A stretch of 64,000 nt of DNA, from contig JAQPZY010001448.1 of the NCBI GenBank assembly GCA_029931535.1, forward strand, positions 992,001 to 1,056,000, given 5' to 3'. The notes beneath the pieces are model-generated. The model made no database searches and had not been told where the DNA came from. It saw only the letters and a program-made list of their open reading frames with translations. Made by a program: the position numbers and the translations under genes. Shown here piece after piece: positions 37,879 through 49,016 of this stretch (position 1 is its first letter; every line of letters starts with the position of its first letter). Origin of the DNA: Margaritifera margaritifera (Eukaryota; Mollusca; Bivalvia; Unionida; Margaritiferidae).

Positions 37879-37988
37879 AATAAAAAAAATGTTAAAAAGG
37901 TAAAGTCGTTACAACATAGGATCAAAATTTATTTTATAATGTATAAGCCTCATCCTTCTCTCTCGCGGAACATCAATAGAGAGAAAGT

Positions 37989-38000
<12 letters not shown>

Positions 38001-38026
<26 letters not shown>

Positions 38027-38037
38027 AAGAAAAAAAA

Positions 38038-38126
<89 letters not shown>

Positions 38127-38166
38127 TTACAGACACTATGAATTGTGGAAACACATACACATATAA

Positions 38167-38202
<36 letters not shown>
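38001..38202. repeat. Microsatellite cluster (GA)n, (CA)n, (TA)n, (AG)n
   Basis: Four adjoining dinucleotide tracts: GA near 38001-38022, CA at about 38038-38069, TA at 38070-38124 and AG at 38171-38202. Confidence 0.95.
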
Positions 38203-38206
<4 letters not shown>

Positions 38207-38562
38207 GTATCATACAGGTTAGAGAGTTATAATAACATCTGGAATACTGGAATAGGCCCTTATTAGGCACCCAAAAAAAAATTATGTGTTTCCGGTCGGC
38301 CGATCGTCCCTGTTTCTCATTGCCGTCCCTAGCACTTTTTTCCCCAATGGTAAAAAAAAAAAAAAAAAAATTTAGTCAAATTGCCGAAAATGATTTGTGC
38401 ACCTAATTGAGCCGGCTTTTTTTTCTTCAGTACTTTGAGGCGCTTGAAATATTATTTGATTTAAATATAAAAAAATATAAAAAAGTAAAAAATACTTGCC
38501 TACCCTGATTTTAAAACCAATCCAATAGGTGCAATAGGAAACAAACATATATACATGTATGT
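38203..38562. other. Non-coding DNA
   Basis: A poly-A run of 18 near 38353-38370. No gene. Confidence 0.5.
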
Positions 38563-38579
38563 GCGTGTGTGTGTGTGTG

Positions 38580-38651
<72 letters not shown>

Positions 38652-38665
38652 CTTGATATATATAT
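38563..38665. repeat. (GT)n-(TA)n compound microsatellite
   Basis: A GT run near 38563-38580 is followed by a TA tract to about 38648 and a short second TA patch. Confidence 0.95.
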
Positions 38666-39330
38666 AGTGTTGAGAATATCTTGGCTATCAAATGGAGATT
38701 TGATATTCGATTTAGTTAACACCCAGTACTGAAATACAAAGAAACAATCATCACATGAAATCATTAAGGGCCATATTCCATGGAGTGTATGTTTCAAAGA
38801 CCCAATTGTTATTAATCGTTTATAACGGTCCTTCCCAGAAACACATTACGGGTTTCAAAAAAGTAAACATTTAAAAAATCTCGTACTCAAATAAATTTTC
38901 AGAAGGAAGTCTTTTCTGGCTTTAGCTGTGGTTGAGATCACAAAGAACTGTGGTCACAACAGGATTATTTCAGAGCGAGGAAAATTCACAGGTGAAAAAA
39001 GTGTGGTTTAAAAAGTAGAATAAACAACTTTAACTTCCTCTTACTCCAACCAATGAAACCATGTTTACTTTTTGAATTTAAATTCTTAGCTATTTTCCAC
39101 CAATGGTTAGCTTTATACTTTCATATTTATAATTTTGTCCTCGTATTAGCATTATGATAAGAATGAAGGATGTAACTGCGATTTGTAAACAGGCAATGCA
39201 ACTAAATTTCAGTTCTTCCCAAGGTGAACAATATTTGGTCATATTGAGAATACCAAATTCATTACGTGTACATGTACGTCTAATGGACGCAAGGAAATGG
39301 GAACATCAGGATCACAAACGCTTAAAACAT
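38666..39330. other. Non-coding DNA
   Basis: No supported feature. Confidence 0.45.
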
Positions 39331-39374
39331 GAGTCCCTGGAATGGACTGAGCCTATACTGACCAGTAGAGCTAG
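39331..39374 (+). mobile_element. Minimal 44-bp copy of the array element (copy E)
   Basis: It holds only the two ends of the element: the left hairpin gagtccctggaatggact, a few bases, then ctgaccagtagagct. All internal flanks and array units are gone. The two ends meet almost seamlessly. Confidence 0.7.
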
Positions 39375-41087
39375 AAATTGATTATCTTTATTAAAATCTG
39401 GAAAGGAAATGATTTTATATAAAATATACGATGTGCTGTGTTAGATACTTTGTTATAGTTTGTTTGGTATTTTTGTTTATTTTATTTAGAAAACCGCACC
39501 AACAAATCTTGACTTATTTTACCCGATTTCAATGAATGCAAGATGATGACGAAGAAAAATAACAATTCAAGACACTTGAAATTCGAGTGGTCAAATCATG
39601 CTGGAGCCTGTTTTTATCCCATCTTTATCTATGGACAGCTTGATTAAAAATCAGCGAAAAACAAACGCAAGTTCGTACTAACGGCGATAGTAACATTACG
39701 CCAAGGCAGATAACCGGACGAAAAGTCCGACCATGAAAATAAGAGCGTGGGAACAGACCAATGCCACTGCCAACGCCAGGTTTCAATTTCGGATGCCTAC
39801 CGGTAAATTATAGCCAGAAACCGGCAGGTGAGTTTAGAGCACCAAGTGGGTAATAAACACAGACAGACTCAAATTGTTGAGAAATTTATCCTCACAAGAC
39901 ATCAAAGCCAAGCTTAACTTTCTATTTGTCAGCAGAAGCAAGTATAAATATGGACCAGAGAAGTCTGTTTACAGATTTATCGGAAGCTTACAAAGTAAAC
40001 CAAATGATACCTGTAACGGGCAGTTGCCACAATTCACTACATTCTCCCATCAGTGTTGTTGTTTACTAACTGTTGTTTTTAGCTGTACACGTGTCTGGGT
40101 CTTATTCGATTTTTTTAAAAAGTAAAGATCAGAAGAAAATATTCAGCATTACTGGTGAAGAAACGTTTGCCCTTTCCCCCCCCCCCCCCCGTATTTTATC
40201 ATATTATATGGCATTTCTTGGCTCTTCTTTGGCGTCCTATGCCTTAAAATTTCCGAACAAGCGTGCCTCGTTGATTCATTCCAATTTACCACAGACGCTT
40301 CGATTTCAATGAAGTCGAAGGTGCTACAAAGGACAAACTGACTGGGTGACCTAACACAATTAAAATGAGAGAGAGAGAGAGCGATGGCATAAGTAAAATC
40401 CACTGTATGTAGACTGTCTTTACTCCTGGTTCGATTAACATACTTGCAAAATAGAGAACTATCCGTTGATATTGTTTGACTCACAACCGTTTCAAGGATA
40501 TATGGAATACATACGCAGCTGTTTCAAGGAGTGTATATGGAATACATACGTTTTGTATTTCTTGCGGAAAAGCTACAAAGTGCATCAAAATTCTAATTTT
40601 TACTCCTTCAAGTTTCTTTTTGTAAATTATTTGTGTCTAATGCTGTTGAATTTGTTTAAAACAAAGTTTGTGAATCTGTTACCTTTTCCTTAACTTTGTA
40701 GAGCTATATCGTACAATTCACTGAAATATTCTTTGACAATCTGTTTACTTTTTCTTTGTGATACGAAAATCGCGCATATTTTTCAAATGCAGTTGTAACG
40801 CTAATTTAGAATATACACAGATTATTGCATTTACATTATATGTGCGTGAGGAGAAAAATTTAGTTATGCACAACTCGGAGAATCGCGATGTTTTGATAAT
40901 TCCAATCATCTGTACTTTCTGCTTCAGTATTTCTTAAGGATTTCTATGAAAACGTGCAATGGTGATAATATAAATTATTTCTTGGTGAGTGTTATTATGA
41001 CCAAGGCCTGCATGCGTGCGTGCGTGCGCACATTTTTGCATCCAAGACTCCTGTTGGAGTCTGATAAGTCGGCATTATGTATGCGTT
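39375..41087. other. Non-coding DNA
   Basis: A C run of about 14 near 40177-40190, a short AG run near 40368-40382 and a small hairpin near 39798-39831 (cctaccggt, accggcagg). The open frames at 39874-40125 and 40149-40484 show no coding support. Confidence 0.45.
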
Positions 41088-41112
41088 ATAATACTACTAC
41101 TACTACTACTAC

Positions 41113-41199
<87 letters not shown>
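41088..41199. repeat. Trinucleotide tract (TAC)n(TAA)n(TTA)n
   Basis: About 8 TAC units pass into AAT repeats and then into their complement, ATT repeats. The AAT and ATT halves can pair as one hairpin. Confidence 0.95.
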
Positions 41200-41439
41200 A
41201 AGTTAAAATTTCTACGTGGATACCAGCATATTGACTAACGAGAATTCATTTTACACACGAAAATACGTCATTTGGCAGTGGGGGTAACTAGCGCCTCCCA
41301 ATACTATTTCGCCATATTACTGTGATCATACAAAATCACGGGCTTAGCTGTTATCAGATTAATGCACTGAAAACTGGCTGAGGGAGAAAATTTGTGGTCT
41401 TTCAAAACACAGTACCGTACTGTTAACATCCTTTTTCAA

Positions 41440-42003
41440 TATTGTGAAATTTAAAGACATCACAGATCTGATCCTGACTAACTGTAAAACTAAAAGACCT
41501 TTATCCTAACTAGTTCTGAAATTTAAAGGCTTTCACATGTCTAATCTTGACTGTAAAACTGAAAGACCTTCATAGGTCTGGTCGTGACAAACTGTAAACT
41601 TGAAAGACCTTCACAGGTCTGATCCTACCTAACTGTTAAATTTAAAGGCCTTCACAGGTCTGATGCCAGCTAACTGTAAACTTGAAAGACCTTCACAGGT
41701 CTGATCCTAACTAATTGTGAAATTTAAAGACTTTCACAAGTCTGATCCCAGCTAACTGTAAGCTTGAAAGACCTTCACAGGTCTGATCCTAAATGTTAGA
41801 TTTAAAGACCACCATAAGTTTGATCCTAATTAACTGTGAAATTTAAAGGACTTCACATGTCTGATCCTAACTAACTGTAAAACTGAAAGACCTTCACAAG
41901 TCTAATCCTACCTAACTGAAATGTAAAGACCTTCATGGGTCTAATCCTACCTAACTGTAATATAAAGACCTTCACTGGTCTGATCCTGACAACTGTAAAA
42001 TTT
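41440..42003. repeat. 42-bp minisatellite (different from the one at 6.8 kb)
   Basis: About 13 units carry gaccttcacaggtctgatcc and taactgtaaa. Clean spacing of 42 bp is seen at 41612, 41654 and 41696. Each unit holds a small inverted pair (gacct, aggtc). Units at the edges are diverged. Confidence 0.92.
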
Positions 42004-42124
42004 AAATTTTCATTTCTTGACAATTATTTTTAAAAAATAAAACAGAACAAGCAAAAACAAAAACCCATTTTCCGACCATTGCGAATGTTACTCTCGATTA
42101 TATCATTATGGATCTCCCTAAATA

Positions 42125-42345
42125 ATGCACGGGCTCGAAATTAGCAATAGTCCACTAGAATGAGGCTAGTAAATTTCCTGTCGGAAAGTTTTCATAATTT
42201 CAGTAGTCCCATGGCTAGTATATATTCAATTGTCTCCAGCCAGCATTTGTGGGAAGGACTAGTGATTCAACAGGACCAGTAAATTTCTCAATGTACTAGT
42301 CCTTTTGGCTACAAAGAAATTTGTGTTAAATTCTAGGCCTGTAAT
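42125..42345. repeat. Probable dispersed repeat rich in ACTAGTCC-like words
   Basis: gggctcgaaattagcaatag begins the stretch. The words ctagtaaatttcc, ccagtaaatttct and ggactagtg/actagtcc recur in both orientations. The type is unknown. Confidence 0.35.
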
Positions 42346-42384
42346 TCAGTTTTGTCAGAATCTTCATCTATACGTTTTTTTGCA

Positions 42385-42985
42385 AGAAATGCAACAAATT
42401 TTATACTTAAATACCTATGAAAAACTAACGCAACAGATTATGTACTTAAATACCTATGAAAACTAATGCAACAGATTTTGTACTTAAATACCTATGAAAA
42501 ACTAACGCAACAGATTATGTACTTAAATACTCATGAAAAACTAACGCAACAGATTATGTACTTAAATACTCATGAAAAACTAACGCAACAGATTATGTAC
42601 TTAAATACCTATGAAAACTAATGCAACAGATTATGTACTTAAATACCTATGAAAAACTAACGCAACAGATTATGTACTTAAATACTCATGAAAAACTAAC
42701 GTAACAGATTGTGTACTTAAATACCTATGAAAAACTAATGCAACAGATTTTGTACTTAAATACCTATGAAAAACTAATGCAACATATTTTGTACTTAAAT
42801 ACCTATGAAAAACTAATGCAACATATTTTGTACTTAAATACCTATGAAAAACTAATGCAACATATTTTGTACTTAAATACCTATGAAAAACTAACGCGAC
42901 AGATTCTGTACTTAAATACCTATGAAAAACTAATGCAACAGATTTTGTTCTTAAATACCTATGAAAAACTACGAAGTAATGCTGC
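42385..42985. repeat. 39-bp minisatellite
   Basis: About 15 units carry gtacttaaatacctatgaaa and aactaacgcaacagatt. The 13-codon period leaves the plus strand open in the later units (LNTYEKLMQQILY), but there is no gene context. Confidence 0.93.
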
Positions 42986-43420
42986 TTGGTCTTAATGCAT
43001 TAAAGGAAATCTTGGAAAATAAATAAATCAGTAAACCTGACTAAAGTTTGCCTAATATTTTCCGTGTCTTATTTGTAAGTTAACGGTCATGCTGATATAG
43101 AGGGCAATATTAACCATTCGCAGCTTCTCCGTTAACAAGTGGCATTCCTCAACAAGCGGCACACACTTAGCAACCGGTCTCAAAATATCAGATGTGGCCC
43201 ACAACTTGTATATCTAATAAAAAAAAATAAAAAAAATACAAGGTTGTGAAAACACAGCCTCCAAGTTACAGCAGCCAAAACCAAGTAGAGCTGATATGAG
43301 TATGAATCAGACACAAACTATGTAGAATTTTAATTGATAGAGTCCTATTAAAAGAAGTCATATAATCCTAGTGAAATATTGAGAAAACCCTGTGATAAAA
43401 GGTCTCTTCAATACCGTATA
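42986..43420. other. Non-coding DNA
   Basis: No supported feature. Confidence 0.45.
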
Positions 43421-43510
43421 TATCCAGCATAACGCGCGCCCGAATGCAAAGAGTGTTGACCCAGATCTCCACTCGCTTAATGCGCCGATATTAGTTCTAT
43501 GCTTAACCCG
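43421..43510. mobile_element. Partial relative of the double-hairpin MITE
   Basis: It starts taccgtatatatccagcata, with gcccgaatgcaaa and gacccagatct following in the order seen in the MITEs at 16440 and 51860. Hairpin pairing is largely lost and no right end was found. Confidence 0.45.
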
Positions 43511-43678
43511 AGTTTCCTGTCTTGCAAATCGCATTTTATTATTGGGCTATTACTGCCCGTTTCCAAGAGAGAGCGTCACGCACATAAATCATGTGAGAAG
43601 TAGGGAACTTGCTGGCGTTTTATAGCAGGGGTTTTCAAGGTTTACTTACCATTCAGGAACCAAAATGTTTACATATAT

Positions 43679-45328
43679 GGTTAACCCAAACATACATCTT
43701 CACTTCCAGACTTTATGGTTCTAATCCAGCGTGAATCCAAATAACCATTTCTTAGTCAGCTACCCAAGCCGTCTTCCGAATTTCTATAAATATTATATAT
43801 CTCGCGCCTAATACGAAAGGCTGTTTACTTCCTATCCCGCGTCACAGCTCAATATCGATCATTACATTCCATCTTGGGCTTTATTTACTACTGGTTGTTA
43901 TACAACCTTCAATCGGAATACGCTCGGCCATTTCCGCTGAATCCGATAATATTCCTCCGACAGTGCACGTCTGTCATATTTATAACTATTTCTTGGATAG
44001 ATAACTCTATCATACCTACTACTACGCTAACAGATAGTACCCAATCCATTTGAGGAAAGCATCTTTACTTCCGGCAAAATTTTACATCTATCTGATGTAA
44101 ATCACTCCGCCAAACACTATACGAGTCTCTTTCAAGTTGACGAAAAGGAACCAGGGATGTTCCGATGGTACGACCTGGAGTAAATAAAGGTTCCACTCAA
44201 CAGTTTCGTATTTTAGCGCAGGTCAAATTTCTAAAGAACAACTGAATCTGTACATTTGACCTATGGGATCAATGTTATTTAAAGAAAAGTCCGGGAATGC
44301 TTATGTTGGCGTGAACCAGTTTTGTTTAAGCATTCAGGATGTAGCAGATGCTGTGGATATCTGGTTCAGCGTGATTATCAGTGGGTTCAAATTGCGAAAC
44401 TAATAGCTGAGAGTGAACGACATGAAATTTAAAAAGTCGAACCAGCCAGATTTGCTTAAAATGTCGCCATACGAATGTAGGTGTAGGAAAATTTGATTCT
44501 TAGAACAGTCTCAGGGCGGCAGAAAATACCCAATTTCGGCTACTCTGAAAGCATTTATCTAATTATCAAGCTGGATTTAAACGAATGCAGAATAAGTTTA
44601 AATTAAAATTACGATAAAATCTTCACCTACACTTAGACGAAGTTTTATTTTGTATCATATAAACTGAAAAGCTCAACGTTATTGACAGTTTTCACCTCAA
44701 AGACTGAACTTCAAGCAGACGACATACATGTCAGAAATTGCAATTTTGTAAAAATTGTGGAGCGCAACTAAAACCTAATACCGAGGGAACATTCGCAACT
44801 TCGAGGTCAATCCTACGGATCATACCGCGATTGTGATCATACCGCGATTGTATGTCGAGAGTTCCCATACGGACCACTTTGACTACTTACGAAACAAGGA
44901 TTACGGGAAGTTACGACTGATCGGACTATTTTTTCATTCGTAACATTTCGGTTAATCTTCGAGTCAATACAATAGCAGAAATGGCCAAAGTAGTCCCAAT
45001 AGATTGTGGTTTCTTTTATGCGGAGAAATTTTCGGCGAACAAAATGCATGATTTTTCTGTAAATTACTGCGCCGACATACATCCGATGTATACTTTTAGT
45101 GTGGCAGAAATAGCCGAGGATGTTCCGAATAACCGAGGGAAATGACATGAACGAGGGCTGACGCGGGTTTGTAACTAAACAATCTTTAGTATTAGGCGCG
45201 AGATACAAAATGTCTACAGAAATTCGGAGTAAAACTGGGGTAACTCACTTAAAAAGGCAATTTGGAGAAATATTCACGCTGGATTAACAACTGCTATCGA
45301 GAAGTGAAGACGGATGTTCTGGCTAATC
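43679..45328. mobile_element. Element with long terminal inverted repeats, 1.65 kb
   Basis: The left part, from ggttaacccaaacat, matches the reverse complement of the right part, from gattagccagaacat. Shared words in order are tcttcacttc, taatccagcgtgaat, ccgaatttct, tatctcgcgcctaatac and cccgcgtca, then a looser tcggccatttccgct / tcggctatttctgcc. The inverted similarity runs about 270 bp with gaps. The middle holds a 17-bp tandem duplication (gatcataccgcgattgt, 44819-44852). There is no transposase. The minus frame at 44837-45208 lies in the right arm and looks incidental. Confidence 0.65.
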
Positions 45329-46985
45329 AGGTAGATAACATTTTGTTTCCTACATCTATACAAGTCCTTCAAAACTCCCGCCATTAAAATCGCTGGCAAA
45401 TACTGTACTTCTCACATAATTTGTGTGCATCACGCTCAGTCCTGGAAATAGACATTAGCAGCCAAATAATCAAAAGCATTTCCAAGACATAAGAAACCCG
45501 GTCTAGGTCTACACTGTTACCTTGAATGCTGCACGGTCTAAGTCTACACTGTTACCTTGAATGTTGCAGTCTCCATAAATATTACAATACATACGAGTAA
45601 GAAATCTCCCTTCCAGCTCATCATGACCTTAGGATCATTGATCATAGTGGACTATTTACTTCAAAATGGAGTAGTCGATATTTTTTACGTACGTGATAGA
45701 CGTGTGCGTGTGTGTGTGTGTGTATGTTTTTTTTAACAATAGTTGATATGTTAATCTGTATGTCACTTTTGCATACTTCTCATTAAATCCAGTTATCAGT
45801 TTTAGTGTATTGTGTTGTTTGTACTTTGTCAGTTTTAGTGTATTGTGTTGTTTGTACTTTGTCATACATCTTCGTTTGTTGTTCTTGACAAGAAATGAAT
45901 TCAACTGAATCATGAGAACGAATATCTGTTGGCTTTAAATCGTTAGTGGGATGAACAGCGTAGAATCGAAGACCCTGATCTACAAATACAACATCAGACT
46001 AAATCCTCTACCCGTATTTTTTTCTCTCTCTCTCCAACATCATGTCAACATGTCCACTCGGTCCCTGATCTGCGGACAATCATTAGAAACCATCATTAAC
46101 CTGCCCAATTTAACTTGTTTGGCAGTGACATTTCATTTTATGAGGTTATAAAGACTCCCATACGAATTCAATTATCTCTGCCCAGCGTTCAAATCGTCGG
46201 GAACAAAAGATTTTCCTGGTGACCTAGGCCTACTCGGCCACTAATTTCCGAATATGGAGTGAGTTGCTTGGCCATGAAAATTGAAATCTCTGATTACGCT
46301 GAAACTGTTAAATAGACTTCCAAAATGACGGAGCGGGGTGAAATAAAAAACCAAATTTCTTTCCTCGTTTGGAATTCAAGCAGAAAAGGATAATGTTTTA
46401 GTATTTCTCAAGTAAGGGATAATGATATTGAACAGATAATTACAAGTATTAATTCCCGCTTTATAAAGCATTCCAAGAGAAAATTGATCACTAGTTAAAT
46501 ACCTTTCCATCGTATTTCACTTGACGCTTAAGACTAATTCATTCGGAATAATATATTTACAAAATGTGGAAATTAGGAACCACAGTCGTCGAGGTAAACT
46601 TCCAGTATGGAGATATAACTTTATTACCAACTAACACAAATCTGATTATTATTATTTTGCCTTTCTGAATATGATATTTAAAGACACTGATAAAGCTGCA
46701 GTATTATTCCTGTTTTTGTAGGTCCAATATTACAATGACATTAAAATAAAGGCATTTTCAAACACTTTTTTCGTTTCATGTCATGATTATGAAAGGCGAC
46801 AAAAAACTTTGACATCCTTTTATCCTCGCAAATTAATTGATTGTTCCAAACTCGCGTATTTTCTTTGCACCAACAGTTTATCTGTATTAAAATTATACCG
46901 TGAAACATATGGATTCGTGACTTTCAGTAAGCTATCCTTTCTGTCATGACTTTCGATTGCATATATACGGTTACATATTCCATTC
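45329..46985. other. Non-coding DNA with short tandem duplications
   Basis: A duplication of about 35 bp at 45499-45568 (tctacactgttaccttgaat twice), a GT run near 45704-45724 and a 33-bp duplication at 45796-45861 (cagttttagtgtattgtgtt twice). No exon was seen. Confidence 0.6.
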
Positions 46986-47159
46986 TTTGGTTTTTAACTA
47001 CACTTTATTGGCTTATCATACCGAGGAAATTGGAGCCAAGTCTTATCACAAGGACACACAGAGACACCCGACCCGGCTGCCTTGGGCAGGTATTGAACCT
47101 GCGACCCACCTTGGATTACAAGTCCGATGCCCTACTAAATGAGCTGCTACGGCTCCTGG
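46986..47159 (-). mobile_element. tRNA-headed SINE, family 2
   Basis: The minus-strand head ggagccgtagcagctca, ttagtagggcatcggact is followed by a B box (aggttcaatacc), gtgtgtccttgtgataagac and a tail read on the plus strand as tttggtttttaac. Confidence 0.8.
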
Positions 47160-47208
47160 TACGATCTTGCTTCTTTACAGCCCCCCCCCCCCTCTCTCTC
47201 TCTCTCTC

Positions 47209-47392
47209 AGTCGTGGTGGCACAGTGGTTAGCGTCTCGGACTCTCAACCAGAAGGGTGCGGGTTTGAATCCTGCCCAGACCAGGACGAGTCAGCCGCCTT
47301 GTCCCTGAGCAAGTCACTTTAACCCGATTGCCTCGGCACGATATCACTTTTCATGTGTTGTTGTGCCGTTAAACACCAAACAATCTATCTCT
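47209..47392 (+). mobile_element. tRNA-headed SINE, family 2, just upstream of an exon
   Basis: The head ggtggcacagtggttagcg, B box gggtttgaatcc, body gtccctgagcaagtcacttt and attgcctcggcac, and tail gtgccgttaaacaccaaac are all present. A C run and a CT run precede it (about 47181-47208). It ends about 12 bases before the splice acceptor of the exon at 47405. Confidence 0.88.
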
Positions 47393-47404
47393 TCTGTCTC
47401 CCAG

Positions 47405-47586
47405 AGTACATACCATGCCAGTGTCCACTGACACTTAAATACAGTCTTGTCGAATGTGTCGACTTCCACCCTGCGAGATGGAAGTATTTTTATGTGAACT
47501 GCATACAGAAAGTGTATGATGATGTACCACCTGAGAAAATCTTGGACGTTTTGAGAGATTGGTTTATATACGGTAACAAATTCTAA
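47405..47586 (+). CDS. Terminal coding exon, unrecognised
   Basis: A strong acceptor (tctcttctgtctcccag) precedes a phase-1 frame of about 60 codons that ends in a stop. The peptide begins EYIPCQCPLTLKYSLVECVD, continues FHPARWKYFYVNCIQKVYDD and ends VPPEKILDVLRDWFIYGNKF. It contains three Cys, several aromatic residues and a helical-looking end. I do not recognise the family; a SOCS-box-like C-terminus crossed my mind, but key residues were not confirmed. The decayed copy at 5860-5990 starts at the same splice phase, which supports an ancestral exon boundary. The SINE directly upstream would lie at the end of the preceding intron. Confidence 0.5.
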
Positions 47587-48180
47587 TCATATGTTTTTTT
47601 TTTAGGCTTTTACATGTACTACCTTTATCTTTTATCTTGTATGCATTTTCACTTTGACAGAGTTTATCTTCCTAAATGTTTATGCAATTCAATTTTAAAC
47701 TTTTCGAACTTTACCCTAAGTTTGCACCATATAGCCACTATTGTAAAACGCCACTCCATATAAGCATACTATCTCATAATAGGACTGACGCCAGTCGTGA
47801 ACACGTGACTGCACCTCGTGGTGATCTACATCGCCAGTATAGGACCTCCATGACAAATCAAGCTTAACATGAAACAACATTTTTCATGGAATTTGCCAAA
47901 TTGAGCAAGCAAGATAAATTGACATTTAAAGCTTGTAATTTTGTCCATCACTATCCTTTGAACGTTCTGGTTACGAATACAAATGAGATTCAGTTGACTT
48001 GAACACGTTAAAATCTACAAACGATTTTTGTACACTCCATTAGCATGAATTTAAAAATTCTAATCATCTTTTTAAGGCAAAGAAGTAATAACGCACCTGC
48101 TTGTGTAGAGGACCTATTTGGTTCAATAGACCATATTTCACCTGCAGTTACAGGTTGCTACCTCATCACCTTACCTTACA
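47587..48180. other. Non-coding DNA
   Basis: No supported feature. The frame at 47676-47867 lacks coding support. Confidence 0.45.
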
Positions 48181-48380
48181 CAGGGCCGGATTAAGACTTT
48201 TAAAGGCCCTAAGCACTGAAAAGATTATGCCCCCCACGGCCCACCCCATGTAATTCAAAATAAAAACAATACTAAACCGTAATTTCTCTTTTTTTATAAT
48301 TTTTTTTTTTTTTTTTGTGCCCCTGCTTTGCTGGAGCCCTAAGCACGTGCTTAGTCTGCCTATTGGGTAATCCAGCACTG
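48181..48380. mobile_element. hAT-like MITE
   Basis: The left end cagggccggattaagac and the complement of the right end (cagtgctggattaccc) form imperfect terminal inverted repeats. Inside are ggccctaagcac on the left and gagccctaagcacgtgctta on the right. The CAGGGCCGGAT start is typical of hAT-type non-autonomous elements in many animals. The 8-bp flanks match only in part, so the target-site duplication is not confirmed. Confidence 0.6.
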
Positions 48381-48540
48381 GGCATACGCAATAGCCCCAA
48401 TCCCGTTTCCTTCGCCTAGGTTTTCTCATTAAAACGGGCTTATGAACTCAACAAAAACCCCAGAAAAGGTGTGTGGACATTATCCGAAGAAGAGAAATCG
48501 GGTGTAATGTCGGAGCCTCGCGGAGTTACAGTAAATAAAC

Positions 48541-48662
48541 TAGATCATCTAGGGTCGGCTGTTTTGGTGTGACTTTGGGCAATGCACTTAAGTCCCGGAC
48601 ACTGCCCTGCATTGATAGTGATAGTCTCACATGTGCCCATGTACCGTTAAACACTCATGAAT
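48541..48662 (+). mobile_element. SINE family-2 body fragment
   Basis: gtgtgactttgggcaatgca and gtaccgttaaacactcat match the body and tail of family 2. The tRNA head is missing. Confidence 0.55.
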
Positions 48663-48780
48663 AAAATATCCAATCCAGTACACAGTACAAGCAACTGACA
48701 TGTCGTTTTAAACTTACTTTTAGGGACAAAAATGGCACAGAAGAGAGCAATTGAGGAAAGATTTCATTATTATTACACAG

Positions 48781-48950
48781 GAGCCGCGGTGGCTCAGTGG
48801 TTAGCGTGCCGGATTCACGACCGAAAGGGTGCGGGTTCGAATCCTACCATCGGACCAGCCTGGGTCAGCTACCGTGGTGTGTCCTTAGGCAAGGCACTTT
48901 ACTCCAATTGCCTCGGCACTAAATAACCTACTTGTGTTGCTGTGCCGTGA
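48781..48950 (+). mobile_element. tRNA-headed SINE, family 2, good copy
   Basis: Head gagccgcggtggctcagtgg, A box tggctcagtgg, B box gggttcgaatcc, body tgtccttaggcaaggcactt and attgcctcggcac, and end ctgtgccgtgaagcat. It is among the best preserved of the family here. Confidence 0.9.
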
Positions 48951-48969
48951 AGCATTATAATTATAACGA

Positions 48970-49016
48970 ACGGGCGGACGACGGACAACATAAGCTCTTC
49001 TGGTATATGACCAGTG
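48970..49016 (+). mobile_element. Right-end fragment of the array element (copy F)
   Basis: cgggcggacgacggacaaca, then taagctcttctggta and tatgaccagtg, match the right terminus of copies A-D. Only the end is present, and it follows the SINE at 48781 within about 20 bases. Confidence 0.65.

Noticed and set aside
42385..42985. CRISPR-like array
   Set aside because: The units are directly adjacent with no unique spacers; an ordinary minisatellite in a eukaryote-like sequence.
42711..42995. 94-codon plus-strand frame of LNTYEKLMQQILY repeats
   Set aside because: Minisatellite frame with no gene context.
44837..45208. 123-codon minus-strand frame as a transposase remnant
   Set aside because: Lies in an inverted arm of the 1.65-kb element and shows no catalytic motif.
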